A DNA stretch of 64,000 nucleotides from Klebsormidium nitens. Its lineage: Eukaryota > Streptophyta > Klebsormidiophyceae > Klebsormidiales > Klebsormidiaceae. Numbering within the stretch: position 1 is the stretch's first letter; each line of letters opens with the position of its first letter. Below the pieces are notes generated by a model. It did not search any database. It was not told the origin of the DNA and saw only the letters and a list, made by a program, of their open reading frames with translations. Of the stretch, positions 23,312 through 36,500 are shown piece by piece. Location: assembly GCA_000708835.1 (NCBI GenBank), contig DF237345.1, forward strand, positions 1 through 64,000. Direction: 5' to 3'. A program made the translations under genes and the position numbers.

Positions 23312-26300
23312 TCACCCTAGCATTACTTCTAGCGCAGCCTCTTCGTCATCCTCGCCCGCAGACTCATAGTCGCTACCATCCTCCTCCTCCTCATCTAGCG
23401 TTCCCTCTCCCTCTGCTTTCCCATCATGAACTAACGCCTCGGGCGCTCCCTCTGCGCCAGTATCCCCACCCTCCTCTAGTTCGTCGCTTGACTGCCACTC
23501 GAAATATTTAAGCGGCTGCTGGGGCCACTCGAGGAAGAAGTTGTTGTTCACCATGAAGCGGAAGCTCTGGAGGAGGTGGCTCTTGTCCTTCCGAATCTGG
23601 GCTCACAAAAAGGACGTGTGTCAAACGACTGCTTAGACCTCCTGCTCTTGGTTCAAGCGCAGTTTGCGGAGGGATTGATCACATATAAATATCTCGTTCT
23701 AATGGCAAGCAGAAACCTGGCCCCAATTCACCTCTTACATGTTGTGCCATGAAGATGCTTCTGGATTGTTTCCAACTCAACAACTGCGTGATCTGACTAA
23801 ATGGGATTTGGTGCATCAACGGGGCGGACAGTCGCTCCGCAGACAAATCTGTCCTTGCTCAAGCGCATTGGTATTCTGATTTTATGGGCCGAGCGCTGTG
23901 CAAGTGACAAATGCTCTGCAAATATGATGATGTGAAAGACTTTTCGAACTAGGGTACGAAACTTCGTGCCGACTGAGAGGGTTAAAGTATCAACGAGAAA
24001 AGCAGCAAAGAAAAAAGGAAGGAGATACGTCTTGAATGCTTGACTCACCTCCGGCGCCAAGAGTTTCTCGAGCAGAGTCGGTGCTCGTTTTGCCACTTGA
24101 TTCTGTCGTCGCCGGTCGTTTCCGGGTCCTCCGGGTCCCTGTCAAAAGCGGATCGGATTAGGACAGGGCGGAAAGTACTGCACAACAGAGTCAAGCTGCA
24201 GCCAGCGGGGCCCAAAACCATGAGTAGCCGCGTTTGTTGGATATTCAGACTGGCCTACGAAAGGAAAAGTCGCTGCATCGATTGAGGGTTGACGGGAGAT
24301 GAAGACATAATTGCTGAGCAGTTTACCGCCAAAACTCCGCTTCCGATCATTCATAAACGTATCATAAACCCGGCATGATAGAAGAGACGTCAACAAAGAC
24401 GTCCAGAATAACGTCCGAACCGCAGCTCGACACTGCCGATAATACATCCGGATTAAGCAAAGGAAGACTGGGCAAACCCTTCACGTCCGACGCGCAGCTC
24501 TGCACCCCATCCTCATCTGACCAGAAGTCTGAACCCAGCCATACTCTTCTCATCCAAAGGGCCAATCACCAACAATTCATCGCTCAACTCACCCGCTCTC
24601 CCCGGGGCGTCCTCTGATGCAAAAACTGGCACCGCCGCCCCTTCCTACAGTGCCCCTTCAGGAAAAAGAAGCACACCCCGCGCTCGGGGCGCCCCCCCGG
24701 GCCCTCCACCGCCTGCCGCTTCCCCCCGTCGAGCATCGCCGCGGCCTCGGTTTCCGACCCCTCCCCCCGGGGCGTTTCCGGGGGGCCGAATCGCGCAGCA
24801 TGTGCGGGGGGATCTCCGCGACCACGACCCCCAGAGCGCGCTGCTGTTGGAGGATCTCGCGCAGCCGCGCGCGCCGCGCGGCGCCGTCTAGGTCCTCCAG
24901 CTCGCCGCGGGCGCGCCGGGCCGCCGCCTCCTCTGCCTAGACAAAGGGGTTGAAGTTTAAGGGACTTGGCATATGGAGATTCAAGGATTTTTAGTGTAGG
25001 GTGTAGGACTTCCTAGTGGTGTCTCTGAGTGTGGCGAATTGCTACCAGTCAAAAGGTTCGAGAATCGAGACATGTTTCAGTGAGAATGGAACAAGCCCCG
25101 GGCAGCCGTTTGCTCTGCCTAGACAAAGGGTTTGACGTTTCACAAACTCTTGGAGAATAAAGATTTGAGTAGCTTTCAGCATAGTGTCAGGACCTTTTAC
25201 TGGTGTCTTCAAGGTGTGGCGAGTTGCCACCAGACGGAAATGAGTGATTTCACCATAGTGTCAGGACCTTTACTGCTGTCTTCACATGTGACGAATGGCC
25301 GCCAGACAAAAGATTCCGCTTGACACATGCTTCGGTGGCTCTAGGCCGGGGAGATACGGAACGAGTCTCCAGGCAAGGTGGGCCGCTGCTGCTCCTGAGC
25401 TGACAACGGTCCGAGAGTCGAGAAGTGCTCCACAGCACAAGCGTCAGGCTTTTAGACCTAAACAACACATCACGTTGCAGTACCAGTAGGTAATCTATTC
25501 AGCAACCTCAGAAGGAGACCCAATCTGCACTCGCTGGGGCACGGATAACCTTGTATTTGCATAAACTTCAAGCTGCCCTGTTCTCCACTCTCTTTTGGGA
25601 AATTGGAGGACTGACAAAGACAAACAAACACTGGTCAGCGTGCGCAAAGCCCCACCTTTTTCTGGACGTTGCCCTCCGTCGGGTAGTGCTTCCGTCGCTC
25701 CTCGCGCCACTTCCTAACGTCCTCCTCGGTCTCGTTGGCGTTTGCGGTGGCCGCGGCGCGCGCGCGCCCCAGCTTGTTGCCGGCCTGGTGCGCGCTCAGC
25801 TTGTGCTCTTTCAGGACCTTCCCTGGCGGGAAAAGAATAAGAAAGTCAGCCATTGCCGATCAGAAATTCCTAGTCTGTCTTAAGGGGAGGAACAAGGACG
25901 AATTGTTGCCTCTTTCTTGGTGGACGTATGGGCGATTAGCTTGTGCTTTTTCAAGACTTTTCCTGGCAAGCCACCAAAACACAAAGTCTCAGCCACTGTT
26001 GCACAGTCGAAGACCCCAAGTTTCTGCGGATTGTAGGACTTGAAAACTTTCAGTTGTAGGAATCAAGTTGTAGGGAAACGAGGAGTACGGCTTCACTGCG
26101 ATTGGACAGCTTGAGCTTTTCCACGACCCTTCTCGGCAAGAAGCTAAAATACAAAGGCTCTGCAATTGTCGAACAGTGGAAGCTTTCAACTTTCTGTCGA
26201 ATCATGGAAATGGAAAAAAACCTTGCGTCTCCTGTTAGTAGACTGGCAGCCGCTCAGCATTTGCCTCTTGGGATCATGCCTCATACTGCAAATTGCTGTT

Positions 26301-29300
26301 GAACAAATATTTTTCTGCTTTAGATTTTAAAATGCGCTTTTGGAAACCTTTGCCGGTGTTGACGATCCTCTGATCACATCAGTAGCCGACCTCAAACGGC
26401 CCCAGACACAGTTAACCACTTGCTGAAAATACAAATCAAGATAGGAACGCTTCGTTCAGACTTTCGAACACTGAGTACACTACTCGAAAAGCCCATTGAT
26501 CCTCGCACAGTTGCCGCATCATCGCATAATCATATAGCACCGCCCTCAGTGAAGAGCTACGCAACTTAACATGCCTTTGCAAACAGTCCAGTGTTTACTT
26601 CTTGGGCGGATCGAACGCTCACAAGTTTGCGAGCCAGTCACCAAATAAGGCAGGCACTACCCAACTCACCAGACGCTTCAAACCCGCATCCCGGTTCGGA
26701 GCACTTCTCGTGCGCCACCATGTGCGCGTTGTACCCGTCCTGCCCCGAAAACTCCTTCTCGCACGGGTCGCACCGCAGTGTCGGGCCCTTCCCCGGCCCG
26801 CCGTCTTGAACTAGGGGCCTCTTCACCCCCTGCTGGGGGGGTCGGCCCTGGGCCTGGAAAGCCCCCCGGGGCGTTGGGCCCTGGCCCCGCGGCTGGCCCC
26901 CGGGGATCATCCCCGGGCGGCCGCTTAACCCGGGCGGGTTAACTAAACCCGCCCGAGGGGCCATCCCAAAACCTCCGCCAGTCGGCATCCTGGGCCTGAT
27001 CCCAACACCGCCGCTAGCTTGGCTGCTGTGAAGGTTTACTTGGGTTGGGGGTTGGTTAGGAAAGCTGGCTCCTGCGTGGCCCTGCATAACCCCCTGGTTG
27101 GGGCCGGCTTGCTGACCCATAACCTGCCCCGGTTGCACTTGGGGCGTTCCACCAAGTTGAGGCTGGAAGCCCGGCCGCGCCTGCTGCACAAAGAATGGCG
27201 CCTGTCCGCCCATCTGCGCCTGTCCAAAACTCTGACCCTGTCCAAAACCCTGGTTTTGGATTTGCCCCTGTCCGAAACCCTGACCTTGTGTGAAACCCTG
27301 GCCTTGACCCTGCCCTTGCCCGAACGCTTGCCCTTGTCCAAACCCGGATGCTTGCGCCAAACCCTGGCCCGGAATGCCAGCTTGCCCCTGCCCATTTGTC
27401 CCCCCCTGACCGAAGGCCTGATTCTCTCCGAAAACTTGGCCCTGTCCGAAACTTTGGACTGGTCCAAAACCCTGCCCACCGCTCGTTTGCTGCTGCGCAC
27501 CCGACTTGCCAGGGATCCCTCCCTGAAACTGTTGACCCACCAGCCCGGTAACCCCAACCTGCCCCGGAGCGTTTTGACCCAATGCCAGCTGGCGGGTCCC
27601 CATTGGCTGGCCCCCGAAAGCCTGCTGCGTCTGCGCCGGAAAAGGCTGCATTTGCGGCGGAAGGTTTGGAGCGGGGGAGGCGATGAGAGGCTGCGGCTGT
27701 CCTTGGGGGGGGCGTGCGGCAGGGCTTGGCAGCTGGGCCGGCTGACCCCCCTGTTGGGAGCGTCTCTGCTTATCCTCCTCCAGTTTCCTGAGGGCGGCCA
27801 ACTGTTGGAGTGGGGTAAGGGAGGTGTTCTGCAGGAAAATCGAAGCAGATTAGTCACTGCCGGCCGGCCCGGCTTCGTTCGACTTCTGAACTCAAGCGGT
27901 GCCAACACTCCGCAAATTAGTGATCGTCAACAACACAAAAACGTAGAACCCTTTCCATGCTGCAAAAATTTTCCTAAGTCCCACCACGATCGCTCCAAAA
28001 CCTGGAGAAAGCACAAGGTAGCACCTAGAAAGAGCAGCTTACCCAAAACTGCTATTTCTTTGAAAGAGTTCTTCAAGAGCACAATCTAGGCCACTGAATC
28101 GAACCTATGTTTCTTCATTACAGCACTTGGCAAAGTGAAGCCATCAGCGCAAGAACTCGAACTTGACTGTAAAAGGACCAAAGCAGGAAAGAAACAAAGG
28201 AAGAAAGCCTGTAAGAAGACACATGGCATAGTTCCACCACAGCGCAACAATCGCCAAGCACCACATACCTGCTTCGTGGGGCTTTGCAGCATGGTTGGCT
28301 GCGCCTTTTGCCGCCCCTGCTGGCTCCTCTTCTCCTGGAGCTCTTTCTCCTGCTGCGCCAAGATCGCCATTGCCTGCTGCCGCCTCCTCTCCGCGTCACT
28401 CTGCGCCGGCGGGACCCCAAAGCCCCCACTCCCAAACTGCTGCTGCCCTGACCCCGAATTTTGAGGCGTCATCTGCGGCTGGCTCCCAAAAGCCGGGACG
28501 CCAAACTGCTGCTGCCCGGACCCCTGGTTTTGAAGCCCCTGGGGCGCCGCTTGTGCCTGGCTCACAAAGCTTGGGGCTGCAAACTGTCGCTGGCCCGCCG
28601 CTTGGTTTTGGAACCCCTGCGCGCCTTGCTGCTGGAAGGCGGTTGGCAGGGCGGAGAACTGCTGTTGGAAGGGGCTCTGATTCGCCTGCTGCTGTTGGAG
28701 AAGCTGGTTGAACTGGGCGCCAGGTTGGGGACTGGGTTGCTGGAAACCAGGATTGATTATCTGGGCGCCCAGTTGCATCTGGGGCTGGTGCAGCTGTCCC
28801 GAGGGCAGAGCCTGCGGTTGGTTCATCTGGCCCGCCAACAGCTGTTGCTGGAACTGCGCATGGGGGTTTGGACTGGGCTGCGTGAATTGGGCCTGGGAAT
28901 TTGGACTGGGTTGTCGGAATTGAGGTTGGTTAGTGCTCCCTTGTTGCAGCTGACCCGATTGGACACCGAATTGCTGCTGAGCCTGCCCCTGCTGCATGAA
29001 CTGACCTTGGTTGGCTTGGGCAGGAAAGTTTGGCTGCTGATTCTGACCCCTCTGCATGGCCTGCTGACCGCGTCCAGACGCTTGCTGGGGGTTTACAGCT
29101 GTCGCCAAACCCTGCTGCGGGTTTGGTTGACCCTGACCACTTTGCTGAACACCGAACGCTTTCTGACCCTCATGCGTGCCCGTTTTCTCCGTTGCTTTGA
29201 GCACGTTCGCGCCTATTGTTCCAGGCTGTTGCGGCGACACGTGGGGCAGGTCTGCGCTAACCGCAGGACCCGACTTCCGCTCAAACATGGCATACGGGTT

Positions 29301-32300
29301 CGGGAATGCCGCTTGTGCCTGCGCCGTCAATTGCTGAACCTGCGCCCCCGGTTGTTGCCCAGGCCCTGTCTGCGTTTCTCCCTCGCGTGCGGGGGTCTCT
29401 CCGGCTGGGACATTTCCCCCAAATGACGGTTGAATTTCCGGCTTATCTTCAGCCTTCACAGCCATTGACCGAGGGGCCTGCATCCCAAATGCCCACCTTG
29501 ATGCCTCAGGCATGTTTCTAACAATGGCCTCGCCCCCCTGATGTGCGCTCTCGGCCTGCAGGGGTTGATTGACAGCTGCCGGCTGCCCACTAACAGCTGG
29601 CGACGGTCTGCTAACAGCTGGCGACTGCCGACTGACAACTGGCGGAGCACTCCCTACCTGCTGTAGCACCTTCTCCCCAAACTCCACAAACTTGTGCAGG
29701 CCTTCGAGCTCCGACGCACTTAGCAAAGGTATCTTGGGAGACGCATCCGCTCTCGAAAACTTGGGTTTCTTTGGCTGCGCTTGAGCACTCTCTGACTGCC
29801 CATAAGTGTTTCCTGGCCGCCCGTAAGTGCTCCCCTGCTGTCCCTGAGCGCCCCCTGCCCCCGATGGCCCATAAGTGCTCCCCTGCGGCCCCTGAGTGCC
29901 CCCCGGCTGCCCATAAGTGCTCCCCTGCTCACCAGAAGCGGCCCCCGGCTGCCCATGTGTTGCTCCCGCCTGCCCATAAGCAGTCGCTGGGTGCCCATAC
30001 GCCCCCCCGGGCTGCTCCCGAGCAACCTCCAACTGCTGATGAGTCGGCTTCCCCCCAGAGGGCCCTGCAGATGACCCACCACCAAACTGCTGAGCCTGCG
30101 GTCCTGCGTAACCCCCCTGGAACCGTGCCTGTCCCCCGTTTCCCCCCGAGCTCAAACCTCCTTGCGGCACGCGAGGAGAGTACCCCGGAGGATGTGCAGG
30201 CGAAAGCGGCGACTCGGGTTGTACGAACTTCCCGCCTCTTTGCTCTCGCTGGCCAGACGGAGGATTGGATTGCTGCCAGGACTGCACCCCACTTTGCTGA
30301 GCGGACCCCTGCCCATAACTCTGCACAGGTATTGACTGCTGGGGATTGGAGGCACCATAAGACTGACTGGTCATCTGTCCAGTTGGTTGAGGACCAAGCG
30401 CTCTGCTCGACTGCGCCCCTGCGTGCGCTACAGACTGCCCACCAAACTGCCCGCCAGGCTGGCCCCCCCTCTGCGGCAAACTTTGCCCCCCACCTTGAAA
30501 AGTCTGGGCTCCAGTCTGCTCGTTGTACTGCGCTTCTCTTCCCCCAGCTTGCCCCACAGCTTGTCCCGCCCCTTGCCCCCCCAGCTGCTCGGTGGTTGGA
30601 CCACCCAAACGTCCACTACCGGTCGACTGCCCGCTGGACTGCTGCCCAAATGCTCCTCCTTGAGCTTGACTTGGCTGTCCCGCTGATTGGCCACCCAAGC
30701 CCGACAGCCACGCAAACTGCCCACTGGACTGTCCTGCCGCCTGCCCACTCGACTGCCCGCCATATCGCCCACCAAACTGCGCACCAGACTGGCCCCCAGA
30801 CTGGCCCCCTTGTTGCCCGCTCCTTTGCATCCCAGGCTGCGCCCCCGCTTGGGCGCCCCCACTACTTTGTGTTTGCCCCCCGAAGTGGCCGTAATGGCCA
30901 GCCGTCGGCCCACCAGACTGCCCAACTGAAGCCCCGCCGCTCTGTGAGCCCAGCTGCGCCCCCACAGAGGACTGAGTCGCACTCTGCAGGTTCTGCTGAC
31001 CCCCCGCTTGCCCCTTCAATTGCGACCCGCCAAAAGGCACTCCTTGTTGCCGCCGTTCAGTCCCAAATGACTGGTCCCCAGTTCTCACTTGCCGACCCGA
31101 GTTGTCACTAGCTTGGCCAACTCCTTGGCCCCAGGCTTGCCCCCCCCACTGCCCGTTGGATTGCGCCCCTGACTGCCCAACAACCTGCCCACCTCTGCTC
31201 CCCATCTGAGGAAATTGGCCAGTCGACTGGTTGGTGCTCTGTCCCACTGCCCCAACGCCCGCCTGCCCGCCAGACTGTCCTCCCATTCCGCCAGCTGGCT
31301 GCACAAAAATCTGTCCAGCGTTGGACTGCCCTCCAAACTGACCCCCAGTCTGCCCACGGGCCTGCCCTCCAAACTGCGCACCGATCTGGCCCCCAAACTG
31401 GCCACTAGCCTGGCCCTCGAACAGGCCGCCGGATTGGCCCGCCAGCTGTCCCCCAGTGTGCGCAGTGGGCTGCGCTCCTGAGGGCTCGGTCGGCTTGCTT
31501 GACGCCTGCGGCGGGCTCCAATCAGGAGTCCACGGGGGGAGGTCATTCTGCGCCGCAGCTGCATTCCCCTGCCCTTTGGCTGGTTGCGACTGAGGGTTCG
31601 GCACGGCGTTAGACGGTTGGCCTGACTGCGGGTTGTAAAGTTCGTACACAGACTGCCCACTTGGCCGGTTCACAGGGACGGGAGCGCTCTGACTTTGCTG
31701 ACGGGCCTGAGGATTCTGGAAAGTGGTGGGGTTCTGAAAGCTTTGGGGAGTTTGAAAGCTTTGAGGATTTTGAGAAGTCCGAGGGTTCTGAACAGTGCCG
31801 AAGCCGGGAGCTTGCTGAGTTGGGCCCGGTTGCTGCCCTTGTTGACCAGACTGGGATTGTGTCGCATAGGGAGGGGCGAACACTGCCTGTTTGGAGGCGT
31901 CTTGAGAGGAAGGAGCGACTGAGCCTCCGTAGCCCGGGAAGCTTTTGTAGACGGGCTGGGCAGCCCCTTGCTGGCTCTGGTTTTGCATTGTCGAGCTTGG
32001 CTGGGTGCCTGCAATGTAGCGAAATCCCACTTCGGAAAATGTACTCAAAGAAGCGGGGAATGATGGTAGTGCAGGGAGAGTGCTAGAATCATAGACACAC
32101 GTTTGTGCGTGCTTAGGAGTTGCTTGAACATAGGTAGATGATACACCAACGGGCAAGCGCGAGAGCGGCTAGGATCAGAAGGTGATGCGCCGGATCTGGA
32201 AGCAAAAACAGAGTGCACGCAGTAACAAGTTCGCACGAGAGTTCCTCCAAGAATTCAACCGCAGTTCAGCAACATCTAGCACTGGAACGCCAACAAGGAA

Positions 32301-32903
32301 CGTACCTTGATATGGTTGATTCCATTGCTGCTGCGGAAACCCAGCGGAATTGTACATCTGGCCGTAAGCAGCACTCTGCTGCCCCTGCGACACGGAAGAA
32401 GGATACTCTTCCACAACAGGATCTCAGACAATCAATGGAAGTATGGACGTCTCAACTGCAAGGCCCTCATCAGGAGGAATGGAAATGCAACCTGAAGAAA
32501 TTGCAAAAACCGAAAGTGGACATCAAGAAACAACCACCAAATGCAGCAGAATTCATCTCTCTACTACTCAAACTGTTCAGCTTATTGTTAAGTAGCACCA
32601 CCAGTTCAGAAAGGACTCTCTTGTTGGTTGCGGATTCATAGCAGGCGCTCTGATTGTTATCTGACATCCCAACCATTGACAAATCTATTCCAACCCGTTT
32701 TAAGGAAAGCCCTATTCAACACTTCTGCCCATCTTAACTACTCGCAGGGCCCTTCGGACAAACAACATGCAGCTCACAGGAGCACCGACTTCTGCAGAAG
32801 CATCGAAAGAAAGATTGCACAACAACCATTACCAAAATTTGAAGAAACTACATGCACCCACGCAACTTGAGAAACTCACCGCCGGATTGTTGAACGGCTG
32901 CAT
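23312..32903 (-). CDS. NUFIP1: NUFIP1-like zinc-finger protein with giant Q/G-rich low-complexity region
   Basis: Exons, in transcription order: 32880-32903, 32306-32384, 28269-32008, 26670-27828, 25656-25822, 24593-24936, 24049-24138, 23312-23596, about 1,962 residues. The N-terminal roughly 1,600 residues are Gln/Gly/Ser/Pro-rich with GGQSGGQ, YGQPG, SFQNPQ and FGQGQ repeats (prion-like). Then come a C2H2-type finger (RCDPCEKEFSGQDGYNAHM, about 1632-1667), the NUFIP signature KWREERRKHYPT, LREILQQQRALGVVVAEIPP, a CCCH finger (CFFFLKGHCRKGRRCQFLH), the conserved LLEKLLAPE/IRKDKSHLLQSFRFMVNN segment and an acidic tail. NUFIP1 scaffolds box C/D snoRNP assembly with SNU13/15.5K and R2TP in the nucleus. 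Oddities: exon 24593-24936 needs one extra base, probably at the six-G run 24780-24785, to keep frame; it is about four times the usual family length; exon 1 encodes only eight residues. The terminal TGA sits inside a donor-like GGTGAGT, so a further 3' exon is not excluded. Confidence 0.85.
24923..25306 (-). repeat. Tandem copies of acceptor and intron beside a NUFIP-like exon
   Basis: CTCTGCCTAGACAAAGGG at about 24931 (acceptor TTTGTCTAG plus first exon bases, minus strand) recurs at about 25113-25130. Following intron sequence is also repeated: CATAGTGTCAGGACCTTT...CCAGAC occurs at about 25180-25235 and 25252-25306, with an older copy near 24996-25053. Confidence 0.75.
25796..26165 (-). 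repeat. Three tandem copies of the 5' edge of NUFIP-like exon 5
   Basis: The true exon edge is at 25796-25822 (plus strand CAGCTTGTGCTCTTTCAGGA...). Degenerate copies start near 25938 (TTAGCTTGTGCTTTTTCAAG) and 26107 (CAGCTTGAGCTTTTCCACGA). The intron sequence following each is also similar (AAAGTCAGCCA..., AAAGTCTCAGCCA..., AAAGGCTCTGCAA...). Unit about 140-170 bp. Confidence 0.75.
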
Positions 32904-33536
32904 TGTTGACGAGTTTCAAAGCCTCATTACACCCCACAACTGAAACAACCAAAACCTTAGTAGGCTCTCAGAACAGCCTTTGGCCCTCCTACTGAGCTCT
33001 CTCTACCAGTGCAAATTCGCTCCCATACGCCTCTCGCAACTTATGCAAAAAGGAACGTTTGTTGCTGCACAATGTTCAAAGCGCTTTCAAGGAATGCCAC
33101 CACCTCAATCCAGGACTCCACAATTTTGCAGGCGGTGAGGCCGAGGCCTCATGTACACAGCACGCAGCCACATCCCTCCGATGTGCGCGCCGGCCAGCAT
33201 GCGCAGAATACTCAAGACCTGCGATATGCACGGCCAATCTTTCTGCGCGGGGCATTCTCGTGCTCGCGCGGGCGCTTGTCATTGTGCCCTGGAGGCTGGA
33301 CCTCATGGAAGGTGAGCGGTGCAGATTAGGGTTCCACCTTCCAACACAAATTGGAAGTAAATAGTAGCTGGCGCATGCTGCCCCAGACCAAGGATACCCT
33401 CAACTTCAAGTTTCAATGGCTGCTCAGCGAAGGCGCCATTTAGGAACACCCCTGATGGTTCGCTAACAGGGCCTCACGAGGACCCCTTGTTGGCCTCCTC
33501 GCAGCCCCCCTGGCGTGCACCCCCTCGCTCCTCAAA
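32904..33536. promoter_or_regulatory. Probable divergent promoter region, NUFIP-like (-) and presenilin (+)
   Basis: The two start codons face away from each other about 630 bp apart, so one region should serve both. It may also contain a short presenilin leader exon: ATGGAAG then GTGAGC at 33305-33312, and an acceptor CTCGCAG ending at 33504, would add an in-frame N-terminal extension. No clear core element was identified. Confidence 0.4.
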
Positions 33537-36500
33537 ATGGAGCCCAAGAGCGTCATCGACGGGCTGGGGGAAGAGATCACTGCGATCGTGACACCTGTCT
33601 CCATCTGCATGCTGGTGGTGGTCTGTCTGGTGCACGGGCTGACCCCCCACGGGTCAGACAGTGGTGTGTCCCCTTTCATCGCCACCTCATTCTACCACGA
33701 AAAGAGCACCGACTCGGCAGAGACAAAGCTGGGGGGGGCGCTCCTGAACGCGCTCATTTTCATCGTGGCGGTGGCAGCAATCACGTTCGTGCTCGTGGCG
33801 CTGTTCTACTTCCGGTGCACTAAGGTGGGCGCCTGAATTTGAAGGTTTTTAATGCCCGTGGCTAACATGCCGACTTCCTAAACCTTGAACATAGTTCAAT
33901 ATCATCTATGGCATCAAAAAGTCCTGCGTCTTGCAGCTGATCAGGTGGCCTCTGCGGACTGGCATGAAATCTAGCAAGATGGTGGAAAGTAAAGGAGCTG
34001 GAGCTGCTCTTCTTTCGATGTGGTGGCTACTGGCTCTTACAACTTTCAAGATTGGACAATGGACAATGCAGTCTTCTGTTGTTCTTCCGAGCCTGCGGCA
34101 CTACTGCCTGACCCTGTCAACATTGGCATTTTTGAAGTCGTTGAGATTGTCAGAAATTGTGTACCAATTCTGGCACACACATTGCTCATTGAATGCAATC
34201 GACATCGGACGGCGTCCTCTTTCTCCATAGTGGGCGAATGGAGAGGAAGACGGTTCGTTTCAGGTTATGAACTTGCCAGATACAAAACATCCTGGGCTTT
34301 GAGGCACTCGCCACAGCCCCATTCCGTATCTGCCTTCTGTGAACCCTCTTTGCACCGATCGCATTGCCACCCTCACAGAAGCTCAATCATAACTCACTTG
34401 TCCACAGGTCATCTGGGGCTACATGGGCTTCTCCGGCTTCACGATCCTGGCCCTCCTCGGCGGCATCCTCGGGATCCAGATCATCCAGGCCGCGAGCATC
34501 CCTCTCGACATCATCACCTTCTCAATCGTCCTCTGGAACTTCTCAGTTGTGGGCGTTCTGGCCGTCTTCTTCTGGAAGATGCCCATCTTCCTGAAACAGG
34601 GTTACCTCGTGTTTATCGGCGCCGTGGTTGCGTTCTGGTTTACGAAGCTCCCGGAATGGACCACCTGGACTGTACTAGCTGCGATGGCGCTCTACGACCT
34701 GGCCGCGGTGCTGGCGCCCGGGGGCCCACTCAAGGTAAGGGGTTAAGAAAGTTCACTTGGTGAAATGGGGCTTGGAGTGTCGAACTTCTGGTTTTGAACT
34801 AAAGAGTTGAACCTCAGCTTTCCAGGAGCTTCTGGTTTTGAACCAAAGAGTTTAAGCTCAGCTTTCGCGGGGTTTGCTTTGATGAAGATCAGAAAGTCAG
34901 CTTTTAGTGACTATGACTTACAATCTGCGCATTGTGCGCGGCTTTCAAGTGGAGCATTGTTGTGAATACAGTCTCTGGGTCTGTGGGGTTCCATCCGAAA
35001 GTTGATGTTTGGGCTTCTCAGATTCCAGCTTGAGGCCAGTTAGAATGCAGAGTAATCATGGCGCCTGAAACGTGCTTTCGAAAATCTTTTCTTTGAGATG
35101 CCAGTGGTCTGTGGGTTGACGCAGTTATTGGTGGAGATGTCCATCGAGAGGGATGAGGACATCCCCGCATTGATCTACGAGGCGCGGCCCACGTCGCTCT
35201 CCCGGGGGGAGGCCATGACGGGCCGAGGCCGGCAGAACGAGTCAGTAAGTCTCGTCTTGCTGGGCTTTGGTATTCACTTTGTTTGGAGTAAAGAAAGATT
35301 GGAATAGTGGAGACGCGAAGAGTAAGTGGAAACCAGTGTGAAACGAAAGACGAGACATGTTGTTTGGAAGAGTATATTCGAGGGAAGGGATTGTGAGCCA
35401 AGTCTACAAGCTTTGATGTTCTTGTGCAAACAGTTCTAATCACAGATTGTGGAATCACCCCAAGCCTTCCTGAATGTAGGTGGTTTATTCTCTTGCTTTG
35501 TATTGCTTTCAATAGATCAACGCCACATTGCGCATGATCCTTAATCTAGGTTTCTACCTAGCTTGCGTACACAGGGGATTGATTTGGAAGCAACACGGGG
35601 GCACTTGATACTGATTCGTGATAGATGACTAACACCGAACGATCTGCCTGCAGGAAGCCGCGCCTGGCAGGCGACGGCGGCAACAACGCTCTGGAGGTGC
35701 GGACGATGGCATAGAGGTGAGCACTTTCTTAACCACGTACGAGGAGGCTCTTTCCAGCAAGTTTTCTAAAAGTAGCTTGGCATCTGGTTTGGTTTGCTGA
35801 ACTAGGGAGATTGCCTTTTGGAGATAGGTTACAGTCTCAGTTCCAGGGAGTATGAGCGGATTAATGGTGCTTTATGTTGGGAGATCGAGTTGCCGTTGCA
35901 TCGAAAAGAGACCTCAAAGGAAGGTAGCCATGCATGGCCGAGCTTGGATCGAGCTGTCACAGGTCCCGTTCATTGCCCCGTTCAGAAGATTATGACGCGT
36001 CCCTTGTCTGCAAGCATTGGATGTTCTACCTATTACAAGAGAGTCACTTTTTCATCCCTTCTTGCTGGCCTGGCGATGTGTCCGTCTCTGACTGCCGCTC
36101 TTTGACCTGCGAGTTGTTTGCGTGGACATAAAGAGTGCGGCATAAGCCCGCTTTCAATGCGAAACAAGCACCACCCATGTGCCACCCTCTTCCCTCCGTT
36201 GCTAACAGAGTCTTGCTTTCTCGACGTTGAATAGAGGCTTGGCTGTTAGGCAGCCGTCTGACGTCCCTTTCTGTTTCTTCAGCAGCTAGCTGTTGCCACG
36301 CGAGACTCTGGAGCGAGCGACCCTAGACCTAGCTCGTCTTCAGCGAATGGCGCGCAATTGTCAAGCACATCAAACAACAACAGGGCAGCAGGCTCTGGAA
36401 GTCAAGGCTTGTTAGCGGAGACGAACGCCCCAGAGAGCCAGGAACTAACACGGTTAGGGGCAGGTACGTCGTCAAGTCGCGGGCAGGTTAGGGCAGAACA

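Noticed and set aside
24375-24940. Plus-strand open frames over the NUFIP-like exon at 24593-24936
   Set aside because: The minus strand carries conserved NUFIP and CCCH motifs; the plus frames are composition artefacts of GC-rich DNA.
28461-31111. Long plus-strand open frames (up to 446 codons) opposite the NUFIP-like exon
   Set aside because: They are shadows of the Gln/Gly-rich minus-strand exon, whose codon composition yields few stops on the other strand; they show no family signature.
33895-33950. Possible duplicated presenilin exon 2 start inside intron 1
   Set aside because: Similarity to the true exon edge (ATCTATGGC against ATCTGGGGC) is too short to separate from chance.
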